Positions 45,401 through 64,000 of a stretch of DNA of 64,000 nt are shown piece after piece; the first letter of the stretch is position 1, and every line of letters starts with the position of its first letter. The translations under genes and the position numbers were made by a program. Source of the stretch: Balanoglossus misakiensis (lineage: Eukaryota; Hemichordata); contig CM082585.2 of the NCBI GenBank assembly GCA_040954595.2, forward strand, positions 9,548,001-9,612,000, in the 5' to 3' direction. The notes beneath the pieces were generated by a model. That model did not search any database. It was given only the letters and a program-made list of their open reading frames with translations, and was not told where the DNA came from.

Positions 45401-46921
45401 TCCCTTTCACTCTTTCACCACCAACTCGTTTTGCATTTTCAGCGTACTTACAGTTGCCGACCCAAGACTTGAAAAATAGCATCAACACATCACCGAAACT
45501 TGTTCTTCCATGTACCATACGTATACGTGTAAGACTATTATTCACAAGGCAACTTAGGGAGTCTAGATCAGGTTACTGTTCTATCCCCAAATCCTATTTG
45601 CTGCGATAGCCACACTCAAAGCACACTTTGTTTAAATTTGCTTTATCTCGAGTGCTCTCCATTCACCTCTGCTGCAATCAATGACATGAATTCCAAAATA
45701 TAATATCTAAACGGCCTGCAAACATTCACAGAATGCCACATATGCACACGTGTGCATATCAAAAATGATATACAATTACACTAATGGAAACATTTCTGGG
45801 GTGTTTGTGTGTGCATTATCAAAGTTTGATAACCGCAATTTATCACTGAGGAGTGAGCTCGTACTGGACACTTTGCACACTGCTACTTCTGTGTACTGTG
45901 TGAATGATAAATAGTAAAATACTCAGCCCAGTGACAGATTTTTTTTTCATACAGAAACTATTGGCACTGTAGTCAATCATGCTAATGTTTTAAGGTTCTG
46001 GTACATACACAAGATCCTTGAAGTTAATTACCCCAGAACTGCATTTAAAACCACTCATATATTATTATTAGCTCAGTTTAATTAATTGTTTTTCTGGATA
46101 AGTGATTTTACTTCAGCTAAATTTTGAGACTGGATTCTTTATTGCATAATGTATATATGAAAAGTTATCAAGAATGACTTGAAAGCTGCCCTTATAGCAG
46201 CTCAGTAACTAGATTATCTAGTTTCACACGGACTGTCAGATTTCTCAAGTGACTGACCAGGTCAATTTAAACACAAAAGCGTCTTCCGTCTGATAACCTT
46301 CATTCCGTAATTTGAAAACCATGTAACGGATCCTGGCTGTACAGAAAAGCTTTCAGGAAATCTACTGTGGCCAATCTCGACTATTTTGTGATTGCACAAT
46401 TGCTGTTTGAGACAGAGCAAAAGCTTTCAACTAATGTGACCGATAGCACAATCTATATTTACCCATTGATTTGTATTCTGTGGGTGACTCCTTTTTTTCA
46501 GGAGTGGAACAAGACTTTCCAAGTAAATATCTGCCGACAATCCCAAAAAGTACACAAGTTTTACTCAAATGAGCTGCATCCATTGAAATGTCTTGTGTAA
46601 ATGTCTGATTTGCAGGGAAAGTAATTGATGTTTATTTTGAGAATAAAATGCTGCTTTCTACTGTTATGAAATATGGCAGCCAATTGATGAATCTATGACG
46701 TTTTACTGGTCGCGCTTTGTGTTTTATTGGTGTGAACGTGCAAAGGAGTGAATTTTACCATCATGCCAAGTGCCAGACTGTCGCCAGTTGTTTGCGCAAG
46801 AGTTGCTTTGATCTGGGTCTGTCTTGAATGAGCTACATGGCTGAGCATACTGGTATGGGAAAGTCAGTGTAGCTTGTATTGCCATATGTAACTTGGTTGT
46901 TTTCATTTTGTTGCTTGACAC

Positions 46922-47071
<150 letters not shown>

Positions 47072-49333
47072 ATAATTGACATACTGCTATTGACAAAGAT
47101 GAAAGGCTCAAAATATTCTTCCACAAGACATAAAATCACATTGGAAATTTCTTATATAACTATCTGGCTGCTACAGAAGACCACTTCATGCAAAGACTAC
47201 TGCAGCATTATTACATCACTGAGATAATTAGGCGATAAACCAACCAAACTCACAGTACATCAATTATTGCACACATTGATAATTAATAGCCGCATTCCAG
47301 AGATTCATGTTAATTAGACAATATTATTATTTATGGTTGAACACCTAGAGTAGCTGCAAGGAATTGCAAATAAACTGCAGTTTCAGAACCAGCCCCTAAG
47401 AAAATTGATGCACTTTAACAAATATGAATGGACATCTTGACTGAATAGATTAAGTGCAAAGCTGTGTTTGTTACAGTAAAAATGTCACACTGATACATGT
47501 AGCATAGATTTTTAAAGCGCAATTATGTACAAGAAAACTGACACTCTGTCATCATACAGTACACTGGGAACAGTGACTTTGACCTTGTCATTGAGGAGGG
47601 GGGGATTAGTTTTCATTTCCTTCCCACTTTAATACAGGGGGTGGGAAGATTACGGGAATATGATATGGGGTGAAGGAAGGCTATATGTACATCAGTTGCC
47701 ATAGAATCTGAAATATATCTTAGCAAACGCATGACGTTATCTAGGTCATATTGCAGAGATATTCTGTGTCATACTCATGAAAATATATGACCCTGATATC
47801 TGATGATAAAATAACCCTGAAAGCATACAAGTCAAGTGACAGATCAACATGTTTACCGAGATGTAATTAAGTACTATATGTACATTTTGCTAACTTAATT
47901 ACTCTATAGATGTAATTTTGTCTGCAGAGTTTTCTGCACGCAAAATTTAAAAAGTAAAGCATCCTGAAAAGAATAGATATCAAAAAGCAGCTGGGATATA
48001 CATTTCTAATGGATCAAAAATAACTTATCTATAAATACGTCTAGCAAATGTAGCTATTTACAGACAAAACATAGTTGATTAGTCACAAGAAGTGGGCATT
48101 GTGTAACTTCTTCAGTAAATTACTGGTTTTCCAACTGATGGGGGAATTCGTGCCCCTTGTCGGCCTTCCCTTTCAGGGTTGCTGCCTTGATGTGAAGGCT
48201 CTGGCTTTGAAAGGCGCTTGCGATGACAAGCCAAGAAATGTCACGCACAGAAACCGGCACAACTGACTGCTGCATGTGCGTGCAAAGGTACATTTCACTA
48301 AGAATGATGCAATTGAAACGTTTCTTTCACGATGACATGTACAAATGTCAAAATCGCATCAGGATATTGACGTAAGACATCACAGGGTATTTCTCAAGTG
48401 TTCAACATCTTTTTTTTTCAACGTCATTTCAAGGAGGCCCAACCACCTTGACATTATGATTAGATACTGGTAAAGCATCTAATATCAGCGTCAGTTCTTT
48501 AAGATATTCCAAGTATGGTTCTTCATCTTCATTTAATATTTGAAAATGCACTTATCCTGTTAGAATATTCATATGTTGGATGAACTAAAAAAGCGAATGC
48601 ACTCACTGACAGCCATACCTCAAAGAAGCCCCCACAGATATCCTACTTGTCAGTAAGTGAGCTGCTCAATGAATATGACAATTTCAAGTCATACACGTTT
48701 GAGAGCTACAATTCTGTAGTAATGAAATTCAGTTATCACGAGTCGATGGTATTATATGTAAAAGGTACATTTCTTAATTGCCTCTGATTTTTGCATCACT
48801 TACTGAATGCATAAAAAACTCATGTTAATATAATTCACAGGAAAAATCATTATCAGCAATGCCTTCCTACAGGCAACCACAACAGGTCACCTCAACCTAA
48901 CAAATCTTCTAATTAAAAGGAGCAATAAAAATAGTTAGCATTCAAATTATTCTTTCAATCTGAAATTTTTGAATCTTTCAATTATGAAATAAAAGTGGTT
49001 AAAATTGTAACAATGGCATTGATGAGATTAATTTCCAAATACATATATTGGTTTTTTTTTTGTCATTTTGTCGCTGTAATTTTTTTTCAGAAACCCCTTT
49101 CTTAGATCAGAGATTCCTTTTAAAGTCTAAATAAAAATATTTTTTCATTTAAAATTTACTTTGAAATAGCAAACAAAAAGAAAATAAACACACTTCAGGA
49201 ATGACAATTAACGCATAATTATACAAAGACTGCGTCATTACAAAACAAATACTAGAATCATTTGATATTCATAACTTCCTTAAAGAAAATCCGCTGGGAA
49301 GTAATGAATATGCAAATATAACACACAGATTAC

Positions 49334-49625
49334 CTCCTTCCGTCTTGTTTTGAGGATCCTGAGTCAAATTCAAGTTTTCGCTTTCGGTCAACGTGGAGAG
49401 ATCAGAATCCGAGTCAGCGTGGTACTGCCGGCCGATCTTGATGACGCTTAAATTGTCGTGAATTCCGTAGTCGTCATATTTATCCATTGCAACAGTGTTC
49501 ATGTTGAATGCGGTGTTACAAGCGACAGCGGACGGAAACCTAGGCGATGTCCCACATTCCTTCGTCGCCCGGCGTTCCACTTGCTCTGGTATCCCGGCCG
49601 GCATATTGGGCGTCCCCGACAACAT
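49334..49625 (-). CDS. Candidate distal first coding exon of the RhoGEF
   Basis: An open frame running from an ATG at 49625 (in-frame stop at about 49710) to a donor GTAATC at 49333. It encodes 97 codons plus one base; other in-frame ATGs lie at 49604, 49499 and 49487. The sequence is acidic and Ser-rich towards the end (D-S-D-S-D-L-S-T-L-T-E-S-E-N-L) and preceded by GC-richer DNA. Its final single base G joins in phase to the exon at 34877, whose frame needs two leading bases before G-L-I-M-A-K-N-E. With it the protein would be 1198 residues. No similarity is recognised for this segment itself, so the link rests on phase, strand and position. It could belong to another gene. Confidence 0.45.
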
Positions 49626-50793
49626 GTAAACCAGTGCCGGGTTGGGGGTGGTAATCCGAAAATTGGTAAATTGACAGCTGGGAAGCAAACACTCTCTGTT
49701 GCCATCAATTTAGATGCTCTAAGACTGTATGACTCATACCTCATTTTCATAAGGATCATGTTTTATGAATTAAAACAGGATTGCATTCTCTCTTCTCGTT
49801 GGGGGCGTTCTTGCTCTTGCTCTTCCCAAGACCTTCAGTGGAGCTCAGGCAGCGAAACGATCGCGTGTATCTTCACATCGATAAAACCTTCCAAGCCGTA
49901 GTTTTGAAGCACGAGAAAGGGGACTCGGGGTAGTCGAAAACTTGCTGTTTCGGGTGGATGATTACAACACTTCGCATACTAAGTTTAGATTTGTCTATTT
50001 CAACCATACGGATAACATACGGTACCTGGCACAAGGTTGATAAATGCATAGTAAAAAGTCACCAGACCGTGGACATGTTGTCCCTGACCTCAGGGGAATT
50101 TATCTTTAAAATAAAACCGCGCGACGCTCCTGCATAACATTAATATCTGTAGAGCTGGAAATTGAAATACTCCTGCAATGTAGTCTGCTATATTGACGGG
50201 CAGAGCCCCGCCCACTTTTTATGTAAACAAACAGCCGGGGGCGCGCGTAATCGATAAACTGTCGTCCAACCATCTAACTTGTTCAACCGCAAAATAGTTA
50301 CACTAAATACCCTCTTCTACATCTACAAGACACACTTATTTTGTTTTAGCAAGTGTTTGACGATTTCACTCACCGGACCCTTGGTCAATTCCATGTAAAA
50401 GTTGCGTCATAAGTTTGCAGACGTCCGTCTTCCATTTTCCTTTTGACCTCTGAACTCAAACTTAAGACCACTTAATACAATTTTAAAAGGTGCTACTTTA
50501 GTCAACTATTGTCGTGAATACATTTCGATGTGCCACTTATATATTAAGTTTTCTGCTTTTCCTCGGTCTGTTTAAATAATCTTTCGCACTGTACTCATCA
50601 TTTGATGTTTAAAAGGGGTTGGAAAGAGATCATTTTCTTTGTAGGGACTATTTCTCATGGCGCTAGGTGGTTTAGTTGTTGTCAAGGCGGCCATTGCTTG
50701 TGGATGCCGATGTGTCGCTAGGTCCATTTTTCTCGACTTCAGACCCCGTTTTATCATCGTTTTCTGTTATTTTATATTTCTCTCACTGAAGCC
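49626..50793. promoter_or_regulatory. Divergent upstream region before DYNLT2B
   Basis: About 1.2 kb between the candidate minus-strand exon and the DYNLT2B start. It is GC-richer than its surroundings near 49.5-50.3 kb and has no recognised coding sequence. It is a likely bidirectional promoter region. An open frame at 50572-50757 (-) overlaps the DYNLT2B 5' side and is not supported. Confidence 0.4.
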
Positions 50794-51883
50794 ATGACGG
50801 AATCCGAAGAAACTGTGGCTATAGAGGAGCCACAACCAGAAAACACGTACATGATCAGGCCTAATTTTCTCGCCAAGTAAGTAATCGACAACTATCAACA
50901 TGTACACCACAGTCGACTGAAATGTACATGTTTTGTCAGCTGACAGCTATCAATGAATGCGATCGGCGCGGTGTACTTCCGAATATCACCATTCTGATGT
51001 CTACTACATTGCATGGTTGATTTTCTTGAACAGTATGCTTACTGTGTCTCGTCCTCACTATCAGATTGTAGTAATATTGTAGTAATAGTATTGACAAATT
51101 GTTCATTTCACGGTTACAAATTTATAATGTAACAGTATGCAATGTTATGATTGCTCTCTATTGATATTTTTTACAGGTTCCGCCCAGCTACAGTAAAGGA
51201 AACCATCCACATAGTACTGACTGAAATGCTTGGTGAAAAACGTTACGATGCAGAAGAAACAACGAACTGGTGTAAAACTATTGCAGATGAAATCAAAAAT
51301 AGATTGAAAGGTGTGTTTCGTCATTTCAGACTAGACTTGTGGCAAGTAACCAAGTTGTCAACCTTTTTAGTGAAGTTTCAAATATTGCACATTGTTCAAA
51401 TGTATTTGAAATATTTCCTTTTTTTTGCAGATCATGGTTTTGATAGGTATAAATACATTGTACAGGTAGTTATAGGTGAGCAGAGAGGAGAGGGAGTCAA
51501 GTAAGTAGTTTTCATTCGTGTTTTAAACATCAAAGTTTTTCCACAAGGACAAAGGTTTATTTGATCCATCACGAGCTTGCATTCATTTGGGTAATTGATG
51601 ATACATTGTCATACCGTATTTTGAATTTCAGAATGGCTTGTCGGTGTTTCTGGGATTCAGACACAGATAATTATGCTCAAGATATATTTATGAATGTAAG
51701 TATCTCAGTTAAGAGCTCTTGGAAAATTTTATTTAAAATTTTTACCAGTAACTTTTTGTGAAAAGATCAGAGAGGATGTATAAACAAATACAAATCATCG
51801 TAAATAACTCTTCTCTGTTTTATTTTCATTTACAGGATTCGTTATTCTGTGTTGCTGCTGCCTTTGGAGTGTTTTATTATTAG
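50794..51883 (+). CDS. DYNLT2B: Dynein light chain Tctex-type 2B
   Basis: Exons 50794-50876, 51177-51310, 51431-51500, 51632-51695 and 51836-51883 join in phase to 132 residues (human TCTEX1D2 about 142). The whole protein is one Tctex-1 domain: N-T-Y-M-I-R-P-N-F, K-F-R-P-A-T-V-K-E, G-F-D-R-Y-K-Y-I-V-Q-V-V-I-G-E-Q-R-G-E-G-V and the ending C-V-A-A-A-F-G-V-F-Y-Y match the family strongly. DYNLT2B is a light chain of cytoplasmic dynein-2, which drives retrograde intraflagellar transport, and also occurs with axonemal inner-arm dynein. The ATG lies in a GCC-ATG-A context. The gene follows the candidate RhoGEF first exon head to head and runs towards MIS12 tail to tail. Confidence 0.95.
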
Positions 51884-52904
51884 TGTTGTACAGATAGTCC
51901 TTCTGTTCTCTGTATCTACGACTGGAACCTGTCATCTTGCAACAAATGGTTTGAGTGATCCAAAAAGTAGCAGTTTATGGAGCCAAGTTAGATCATATTC
52001 TGTCCATACATGCAATGCTCATCTCCAAGACAGCACAGACCTCTTTGTCATTTCTTGCATGCACCAAAAAATGAAAAGGATGAATGATGAGCTTTGCCTG
52101 TACAAAACTCTGCCATTACAATCTTGGTCTTGAGAACTATGTCAGCATATTAAAATCCAAATACATCTGCCTTCATGTTGGGGAGATAAACTCTCTTGCA
52201 AAAATCTGTGAAAGAACTTTGACCTACTTACTTTGAATTAGAAAGCTGTAAATATTGGCTTTTAAGATATATTTTTCACTCAAAAGCAAAACTTTTTTTA
52301 TATTGAAAGCAGAATCTTTCAATAAGCATATTATTTGAACTTTTGTCAAGTTTAATGGTACATACATGGTAAATGATCCAATTACTTTGAGAGAATATGA
52401 AGTTTTCATATACAATGTTTTGTTAAAATTATTTTAGACAGTTCACACAAGACGCAATGCTTTGTTGTTCCTTTTATTTGAAAGTTGTAAACATAGTGTT
52501 ATTACTGTATGTAATGTACATTTAAAAAGTAATTCCTATATGAGAATAAATTGCTGAATAAATACATGTATCTGGCAGTGTCTGTTTCATTTAACAATTT
52601 GTGCAGTTATTTTCGAACATGGAGATGCTCAATGTCTATCTCAGTGATTCTGTTACAAGATAAAGAAACATCAATGTCACTATCTTTAAAAAATTACTGT
52701 GTGTCAGATATGTTATCTCGCATGCAGAAGCACTAATACTAAAATGCAAACCAGTATGTTCCTTTAATAAAAATAAATTCTATAATAAACCAATTGATCG
52801 AAAACTGCTTTGTCGTTGAATATTGTCAAAACTGAAATGACTAATAATGCAAATAACACAGGTGATGGAATTCTTGGTTGTCACTTCCGTGCTTTCAAGT
52901 ATAT
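51884..52904. other. Convergent 3' ends of DYNLT2B (+) and MIS12 (-)
   Basis: About 1 kb. Plus-strand AATAAA signals at about 52545 and 52556 are candidates for DYNLT2B. MIS12 should terminate in the same stretch on the minus strand. The open frame at 51849-52133 (+) overlaps the final exon out of frame and is not supported. Confidence 0.5.
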
Positions 52905-54609
52905 TCAACTGTGAGTGGACTGCTTCAGTCGTAGTCTTTTTGACATCCTCTTTATCGGGTCTTCTGTCTTTTCATCCTGTGAGGCGTTGAGAATAGACTC
53001 AAGTGAACAGTTGTCTTTTAGAATATCAAAGTGGAGACATATGTGCTCAAAATTCTTTCAGAGGATTAGGGAAGGTTTGGGATAATAAACTTACATCCGT
53101 GTGCACATGATGTGACATTATGCTCTTCACATTGTCTTGAAGCTGTTTCAGTCGACTTACATTAAAGACCAAGGCTTCCTTCAAGTCAGTCACTGCAACA
53201 GAAGAATTTTCAAACAATGAATTGCAACACTGCACTGTGGTTGTTAGTTAAAAAGGCTCTCTCCTGTGTGAGGAACTCTACTTTTGGCGACATTTCATCA
53301 AATGATTGTAACAAAAACAACAGCAAAACAGACCTCCAGCATCCTTCTGTGCTTTCTCCAATTCCTCCAAGAGTGATTTCAGCTGATTCATTTTACCCTG
53401 GATAAGCTCCATGTTTTTCATGCTGTCCATCATCCATTTATTCATGTACTTGACATTCCGGATCTTCTTCCTCAATTCTATCAGCTCCTGATCCAGCTTC
53501 TCCTCATCACTTTCTGTGTAGTTGTGTTCCAGGTGTACCTGGATGAGTCAGGATAAAAGTTACTAGAGAGATTGTTTGAACTTTATCTTCATCAATGGAT
53601 GGGCCTACTCCAGAGCAATAGAAAACAACATCAAGAACAATGGATCAGACTGGACCAAAATTTGGCGGTGAACGGACCAAATAACCTGGATCATACGGAT
53701 TACCTTGTCCTCCGGAAGAACAATGTAGCTGGGAATGTGGAAAATGTTGCTGATCATGTAGCCTTCCAGCTTGTCAAAACTTCTGGCAATCTCGTCTTTG
53801 AGTCTGGCGAAGATCTTCTGTGAACCCTGTGTGACGAGAGAACTTGCTTGTGGTTGGTTTCATATTGCAGGGATGTACATAGTTATGTTAAGTGGCCAGG
53901 TACCGGGTAGCTATAAATAAGTGATCTCTTACCTTTCGAACTTGTTCCGTTGAAGTTCCACTGTCTGCCTTGTCCAGGTTATACTGAAGGCAAACAGATA
54001 AATAATAATTAGGCGTCATAATGGTAATCATAGTACAGATGGATAGACAATGTGAAATGACAGACAGAAGGTACTCGTTCTACTGGGCTTTTTACTCTAT
54101 AAAAATGAATGAAATTGAGTTGGACCTCTACAGGGGGAAACTGGGGATGAAAGGGTTTAATACCCACCTCTTGGATGATGTATTTCTCCACAACATTCAG
54201 TGAATCATACAAATATTCCACCAAGGCATTGTAAACTGGAAGGAAATAAGGTGCATAGGAAGGATTATTAAATGTGATTACCAAAGCTAAGGTTAACACT
54301 AAAGCTTAAATTAAAGGCTTCATCCATGTCTGTTGACAGTACATGTTGGCATACTTGGTGATATTATTGAATCAGCAGATTTATGATGTACTCCATTTCC
54401 CATCAACGTTGAAAATCAATAGTTGTGGCAGAGACTGTGAACTTACTTCCATCAACAAAGGCTTGTGGGGTAAAACCAAAAAACTGGGCTTCATATTCCG
54501 GCATGTCGGCGCTAAAATCTGCTGAATCGTCTGAAGTCGCCGTTTGGTCTCCATTTTGGGTTGTTCCTGCGGATTCTATCATCATGTCTTCTCCTGATGC
54601 AGTCGCCAT
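52905..54609 (-). CDS. MIS12: Kinetochore protein MIS12
   Basis: Exons (minus order): 54447-54609, 54168-54235, 53933-53983, 53704-53817, 53334-53538, 53095-53192, 52905-52976. They join in phase to 256 residues (human MIS12 about 205). The hallmark Y-E-A-Q-F-F-G-F-T-P-Q is at residues 39-49, followed by the helical head, I-P-S-Y-I-V-L-P-E-D-K, a coiled-coil region, L-Q-D-N-V and the tail S-K-R-L-R-L-K-Q. MIS12 is a core subunit of the Mis12 (MIND) complex that links CENP-C/CENP-T chromatin to Ndc80 and KNL1. About 37 extra acidic/Thr/Ser-rich residues precede the conserved start. An in-frame ATG seven codons upstream (54630) exists; 54609 was preferred for its CACCATGG context. An acceptor at 54643 and a donor at 54951 imply a 5' UTR exon. 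The donor GTCTGT at 53333 is weak but needed for phase. Confidence 0.9.
54115..54155 (+). mobile_element. TTAA-type MITE copy, right half
   Basis: In a MIS12 intron, only 12 bp from the donor of exon 54168-54235. It keeps GAGTTGGACCTCTACAGGGGG and ends GGGGATGAAAGGG before TTTAA. The left half is unrecognisable. Confidence 0.55.
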
Positions 54610-54642
54610 GGTGACAACACAACAGGTCATACACGTAAACAG

Positions 54643-55438
54643 CTGAAACGAACATTTAGAATGAAATAATGACCGTCAAAGCCTATGATTAGATTACTAT
54701 ACACAACGCATGTGTGATCTTCTCTGCAATACATGCATTCAGTTGCTCGAGGTTTTTTCCTGGTATGGTAATGACTTGTGTCACCAATCACTACTGGCAT
54801 ATGTACATCTCAAGCAAAACCGAGCTACTGATCTGGCCTTTTAGACAGACCCTGCACCTTCGAATTGCATCGATCACAATCTGTGATCAACACAATGTGC
54901 TATATCTCACAATAAGAGCTCAATTTATGTGAAAATGCTTTTTAAAATTACCTGCGACACTGTTTTAGAGAGATCAGCTCCAAGTGTTCCAACTTCGTAT
55001 TTCCCTCCAAAGTAATCATGCAGTTTGTTTCCGCCCAAGATGTCTATTTATTTTCAAATTCACATTCAGATGACTTTGAACATGTTTTACTCTTCTTTTT
55101 CATTTGTTTATGGTATCGTGTTCAGTGATTTCTTTTAAATTGAAACTTTACAACCAACCAATAAATACACATGTACATTTTGGACATATGTGCTGGTAGT
55201 TGACGTATCCGAAACATGCATGCCAGTTCAGATTTCAGAAAACCTTTTTGACCCAAAAGTAGACCTTTGAACTTTCACCTCCCCAACCAAACCACAATGC
55301 ATAGCGAATAGTCCCAGCCGTCATCAGCCATCTTTTAACTCTGCATGCTGAAATAAAGCCGAAATTCTACGTAAGGTAGTCTATTATATCTACTTTCGTA
55401 GTAATTGCGGCCACTGTAGGGCCACATCCAGCAGTTGC
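54643..55438. promoter_or_regulatory. Head-to-head MIS12 / CUL4 promoter interval
   Basis: The MIS12 start (54609, -) and the CUL4 start (55439, +) are 830 bp apart. The MIS12 5' UTR exon probably ends at 54952 (donor GTAATTTTAA on the minus strand), so the shared promoter would be about 55.0-55.4 kb. No coding sequence is seen. Confidence 0.5.
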
Positions 55439-61142
<5,704 letters not shown>

Positions 61143-62900
61143 GAAAGGATTTATCAGTGTTTGCGAGGACTTTTACATGTACACTACATCACGGACTGCT
61201 CATATGCGGGATCTTCCTGACTCTGATCGCTGGTGGTTTTTGCTGGAATCGCTCTGTCTTCAAGCCTTCTGTATAGTGGATACCTTCAGAAGGAGGTTGA
61301 ATTTCAGGGGAGGCAACATTCGGCTTGGGAGGGTAGGAGGGGGAGGGGGGAGTCATCTTGGAGAAGGGGGCTTTGGTGTAACTTTGGCTTATATAACAAA
61401 ATTGATCTGACTGGGGCAGGTCGGTGATAAACTCTCAATGTTGTACAGTTATCGACAATTAAAACATGAAACAGATGAAGGCAAGGGGCTTCTTATATGA
61501 CCTGTGGCATGTATCACAATTGATTTATTTTTTTTTTATTTTTTTTTGTTTTTCAAATACTGTGACTGTACAGCGCCATTGACATGAAGAGACCGACAAA
61601 CAAGCCCTCGAGCTCTCTCAGTACTGTTTGTGGTGTAATTGGAATAATCAGTGCACGCTACGCATAGATTACTACTAATACCTTAACATTTGACCTTAGA
61701 AAATGCCTTCACACAGTAGACTATGCAGTGCAAATTAGTGTGTTTTGAGATTATTGAAAGGAAACGGGCGAAGAATATCATTTTCACATCAATTGCTGGA
61801 TTAGCCGGTAATTTTCACTGAGATGGAACAGCACAGCACGCGCGACCATTCTATACACATTTACTTCGCGTACATTTGCATCACTTCAACAATACAGTAT
61901 AAGTAAACATTGATAAGCATCACATCGGTCACAGACAAGATTTCGCAGAACGGGCGGTGCAGTCTTGGCAAATGTCAACAAATCTGTTTTTCATAGCCTG
62001 TTACGCACGCGATTGTGTACATGTCCCAAGATATTGATGAGATACTTCCTCTATGCAGGAAGATACCAGAGTGTCAGTTTTTGATTTTTTTTTTTAATTG
62101 ATGCAGGTTTGTCTGCCTGCCACAAAGTTGGCGCAAACTGTCAGTGTCATGTTTTCATGAAATATTGGTACATGCCCCCCATTGCAAATTTTGAGGTCAG
62201 CGACTCTTAAAAACCCTGTCATGTAAATTTTAAATCAACGACTTATTTATTCTTGACATTGGAGGAAAAAAATTGAAGGCTCTGGGTTTTGATTGTTTAA
62301 TTTACCTTCATATAATTTGTGAGCAAAGCTATAGGTTGATTTATTCTTCGGGAGCGCATTTGAGTTGAGGCCGGTTGATTTTCGTGTCGAGACCGCAATC
62401 GCAGCGTTGGCTGTAATTAAGGGTGCTTCAAATGTGTTGTGGTCAGAGGTCAAATTTAATTTTTTTTAAAAGACAGCCATGTTTGACAGCTGTGGTTTTT
62501 TTCCTGAATCGAGAACACGTACACAGTCAAAATTATAATTTGAGCATTACTGCATCTTATGGTGACCTTTGACCTCCAATTCCAAACCTGGCCACCGAAA
62601 CCAAATGCTCTTTCTTTTTGTCATGATTTCAAACACAGTTATCATTGTAGATTGGTATGATTTTATTTATATGTAAAACTAATCACTTCACTCAAGTTTG
62701 AGACAGAGAACCAGATTTGATATTCATTTGACCAGCCGTTTTCTTTTCCAAGTATTTTTCATCTTCTGTTTTGCATAAAGATAACCCATTGTGTGTAGAA
62801 CATAGAGTGACTGATTTAGTGACTGGGTAAAATTTAACTTGCCTGTATATTTGTGCCAGACTTAAAAAAATAAATAAAACAATATTGATATTCTATAATG
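61143..62900 (+). other. CUL4 3' UTR (likely)
   Basis: About 1.75 kb after the stop. The best poly(A) signal is AATAAA at 62873-62878, followed by a GT-rich stretch near 62900. It contains a G-rich run (about 61325-61352) and a T-rich run (61526-61550). No coding sequence is supported. Confidence 0.5.
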
Positions 62901-64000
62901 CTGTGTTCGTTGCTTACCCCTTGCGAGAAAATTAGGTCACTTTTCACTGTTGAGAAAAGAGACTTGTTCATGTGAAACGCAAAAGTCAGAATAAGCATTG
63001 CATGCATATTTTATTATAAATCTTTCTGAATATGTACAACAGCAAAATACATTCAAAGTCAGAGATGCATAATATGTGGACAGGCAGCAATGAATCTTTC
63101 AGTCTGGCTCTGGCCTGAACCATGGTTATGCCATGTCATACAAAGTGTTTCAATGGCAATGAGATCTGTACATAAGCTGAGAGAGCTTATAACAGGAGTA
63201 CAATACACTGAATACATATAAATCTGTAATCTCTAGGCTTATTGTATATTCAAATATAAGAAATTAAAAGGAAAAAGAAAAGAATACAAAATAAAGACAT
63301 TTAAATTTCCTATCCCTTGACCATCAATAATAAAGCAAAGCTGAAATATTTTAAAGATATATTGTGCACTTTTTGACTAACTACAAACTTGACTGTACCT
63401 TATTGTCTTTATTAAAAATGAAAAACTTTCAAGGCCACCTTAAAATTGAATAAAAGTTCATTAAGGAAAGTACAAATATCTATATTTCAATCTTTATATT
63501 ATAAAAACCAGTACCAACCAAATTGTAAATGACAGTTATAATCATGTAAACACATGCCATAATCTGATTATTGTTATACAAAAATAATTATAAATTCTTT
63601 GTTGCTTGTTATATGATATGAAGGACTGCAGTGGTTTTACTAATCAAGAAATATTTGATTGTCATAAACATTAGATTTGTCATAATTTCCTATGAATGCT
63701 TGAAATCAAAACATTTTCAAAAATGTTCACTGTTTATAGTTAACTCATATGTGGTAATCAGTACCTCTGGAATACTACTAATATGTACCCTTTCCCCCCC
63801 CCCCCCCAAGTTCCCTCTATAGAGGTCCAACTTTACCATAGAACACAGTGGATTGGACTAAACCATGGTGTTGAAAGGTTTAAACAGCCCAATAAAAGTG
63901 ACATTACTCAAAACATTTTCCTAAATTAGATTATCCAAATTTTTGAGCTTGTGTGGTTAGTATTTTAAATTTTCATATCGGCCGAAAAAAAGCAATATAA
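62901..64000. other. Intergenic, possibly the 3' end of a convergent minus-strand gene
   Basis: AT-rich, with no recognised exon. A minus-strand AATAAA (plus TTTATT at 63010-63015) could be the poly(A) signal of a gene that starts beyond the window. A MITE copy lies at 63788-63878. Confidence 0.3.
63788..63878 (-). mobile_element. TTAA-type MITE copy with poly-C insertion
   Basis: Inverted relative to the 14326 copy. It starts CCCTTTCCCC followed by a run of C, keeps CCAACTTTACCATAG and TTGGACTAAACCATGG, and ends TTGAAAGG before TTTAA. Confidence 0.65.

Overview
The window is from an invertebrate animal nuclear genome: AT-rich, with GT-AG introns, conserved single-copy eukaryotic genes, and no bacterial or viral features. 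Domain layouts (PIG-Z, a DBS-type RhoGEF, CFAP410, DYNLT2B, MIS12, UGT) and high RPB1 identity to vertebrates suggest a deuterostome such as a hemichordate, lancelet or echinoderm, but the sequence does not settle the phylum. I rebuilt the exons by hand from splice signals, reading frame and remembered family sequence. Reading phase closes across every junction in the multi-exon genes listed below.

Layout. 46-325 (+) is the last exon of a UDP-glucuronosyltransferase that starts outside the window. 1115-2633 (-) is CFAP410, 6 coding exons. 3602-5639 (-) is PIGZ, 2 coding exons. 7804-17884 (-) is POLR2A (RPB1), 24 coding exons and 1933 residues. 20862-34866 (-) is a DBS/MCF2L-type Dbl-family RhoGEF, with a possible distal 5' exon at 49334-49625. 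One of its introns is about 99% tetranucleotide satellite (24016-28018). 40149-41328 (-) is a two-exon GNAT acetyltransferase of the arylalkylamine N-acetyltransferase-like type, which would be nested in the RhoGEF if the distal exon is real. 50794-51883 (+) is DYNLT2B/TCTEX1D2. 52905-54609 (-) is MIS12, head to head with CUL4 (55439-61142, +, 19 coding exons). The remainder is 3' UTR, introns and intergenic DNA with short dispersed elements.

The genes are not an operon and do not form one pathway. They are housekeeping or cell-biology functions: transcription (RPB1), GPI-anchor mannosylation (PIG-Z), cilium (CFAP410, DYNLT2B), kinetochore (MIS12), ubiquitin ligation (CUL4), Rho-family signalling (DBS-like), small-molecule conjugation (UGT) and amine acetylation (GNAT).

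Most notable observations: the 4-kb ATTC/ATTGGATC array that fills an intron at the DH-domain boundary; a probable U12-type AT-AC intron and a GC-AG intron in CUL4; a family of about 85-bp TTAA-flanked MITEs with CCCTTTCACC termini; and the possible 14.5-kb first intron of the RhoGEF holding another gene.
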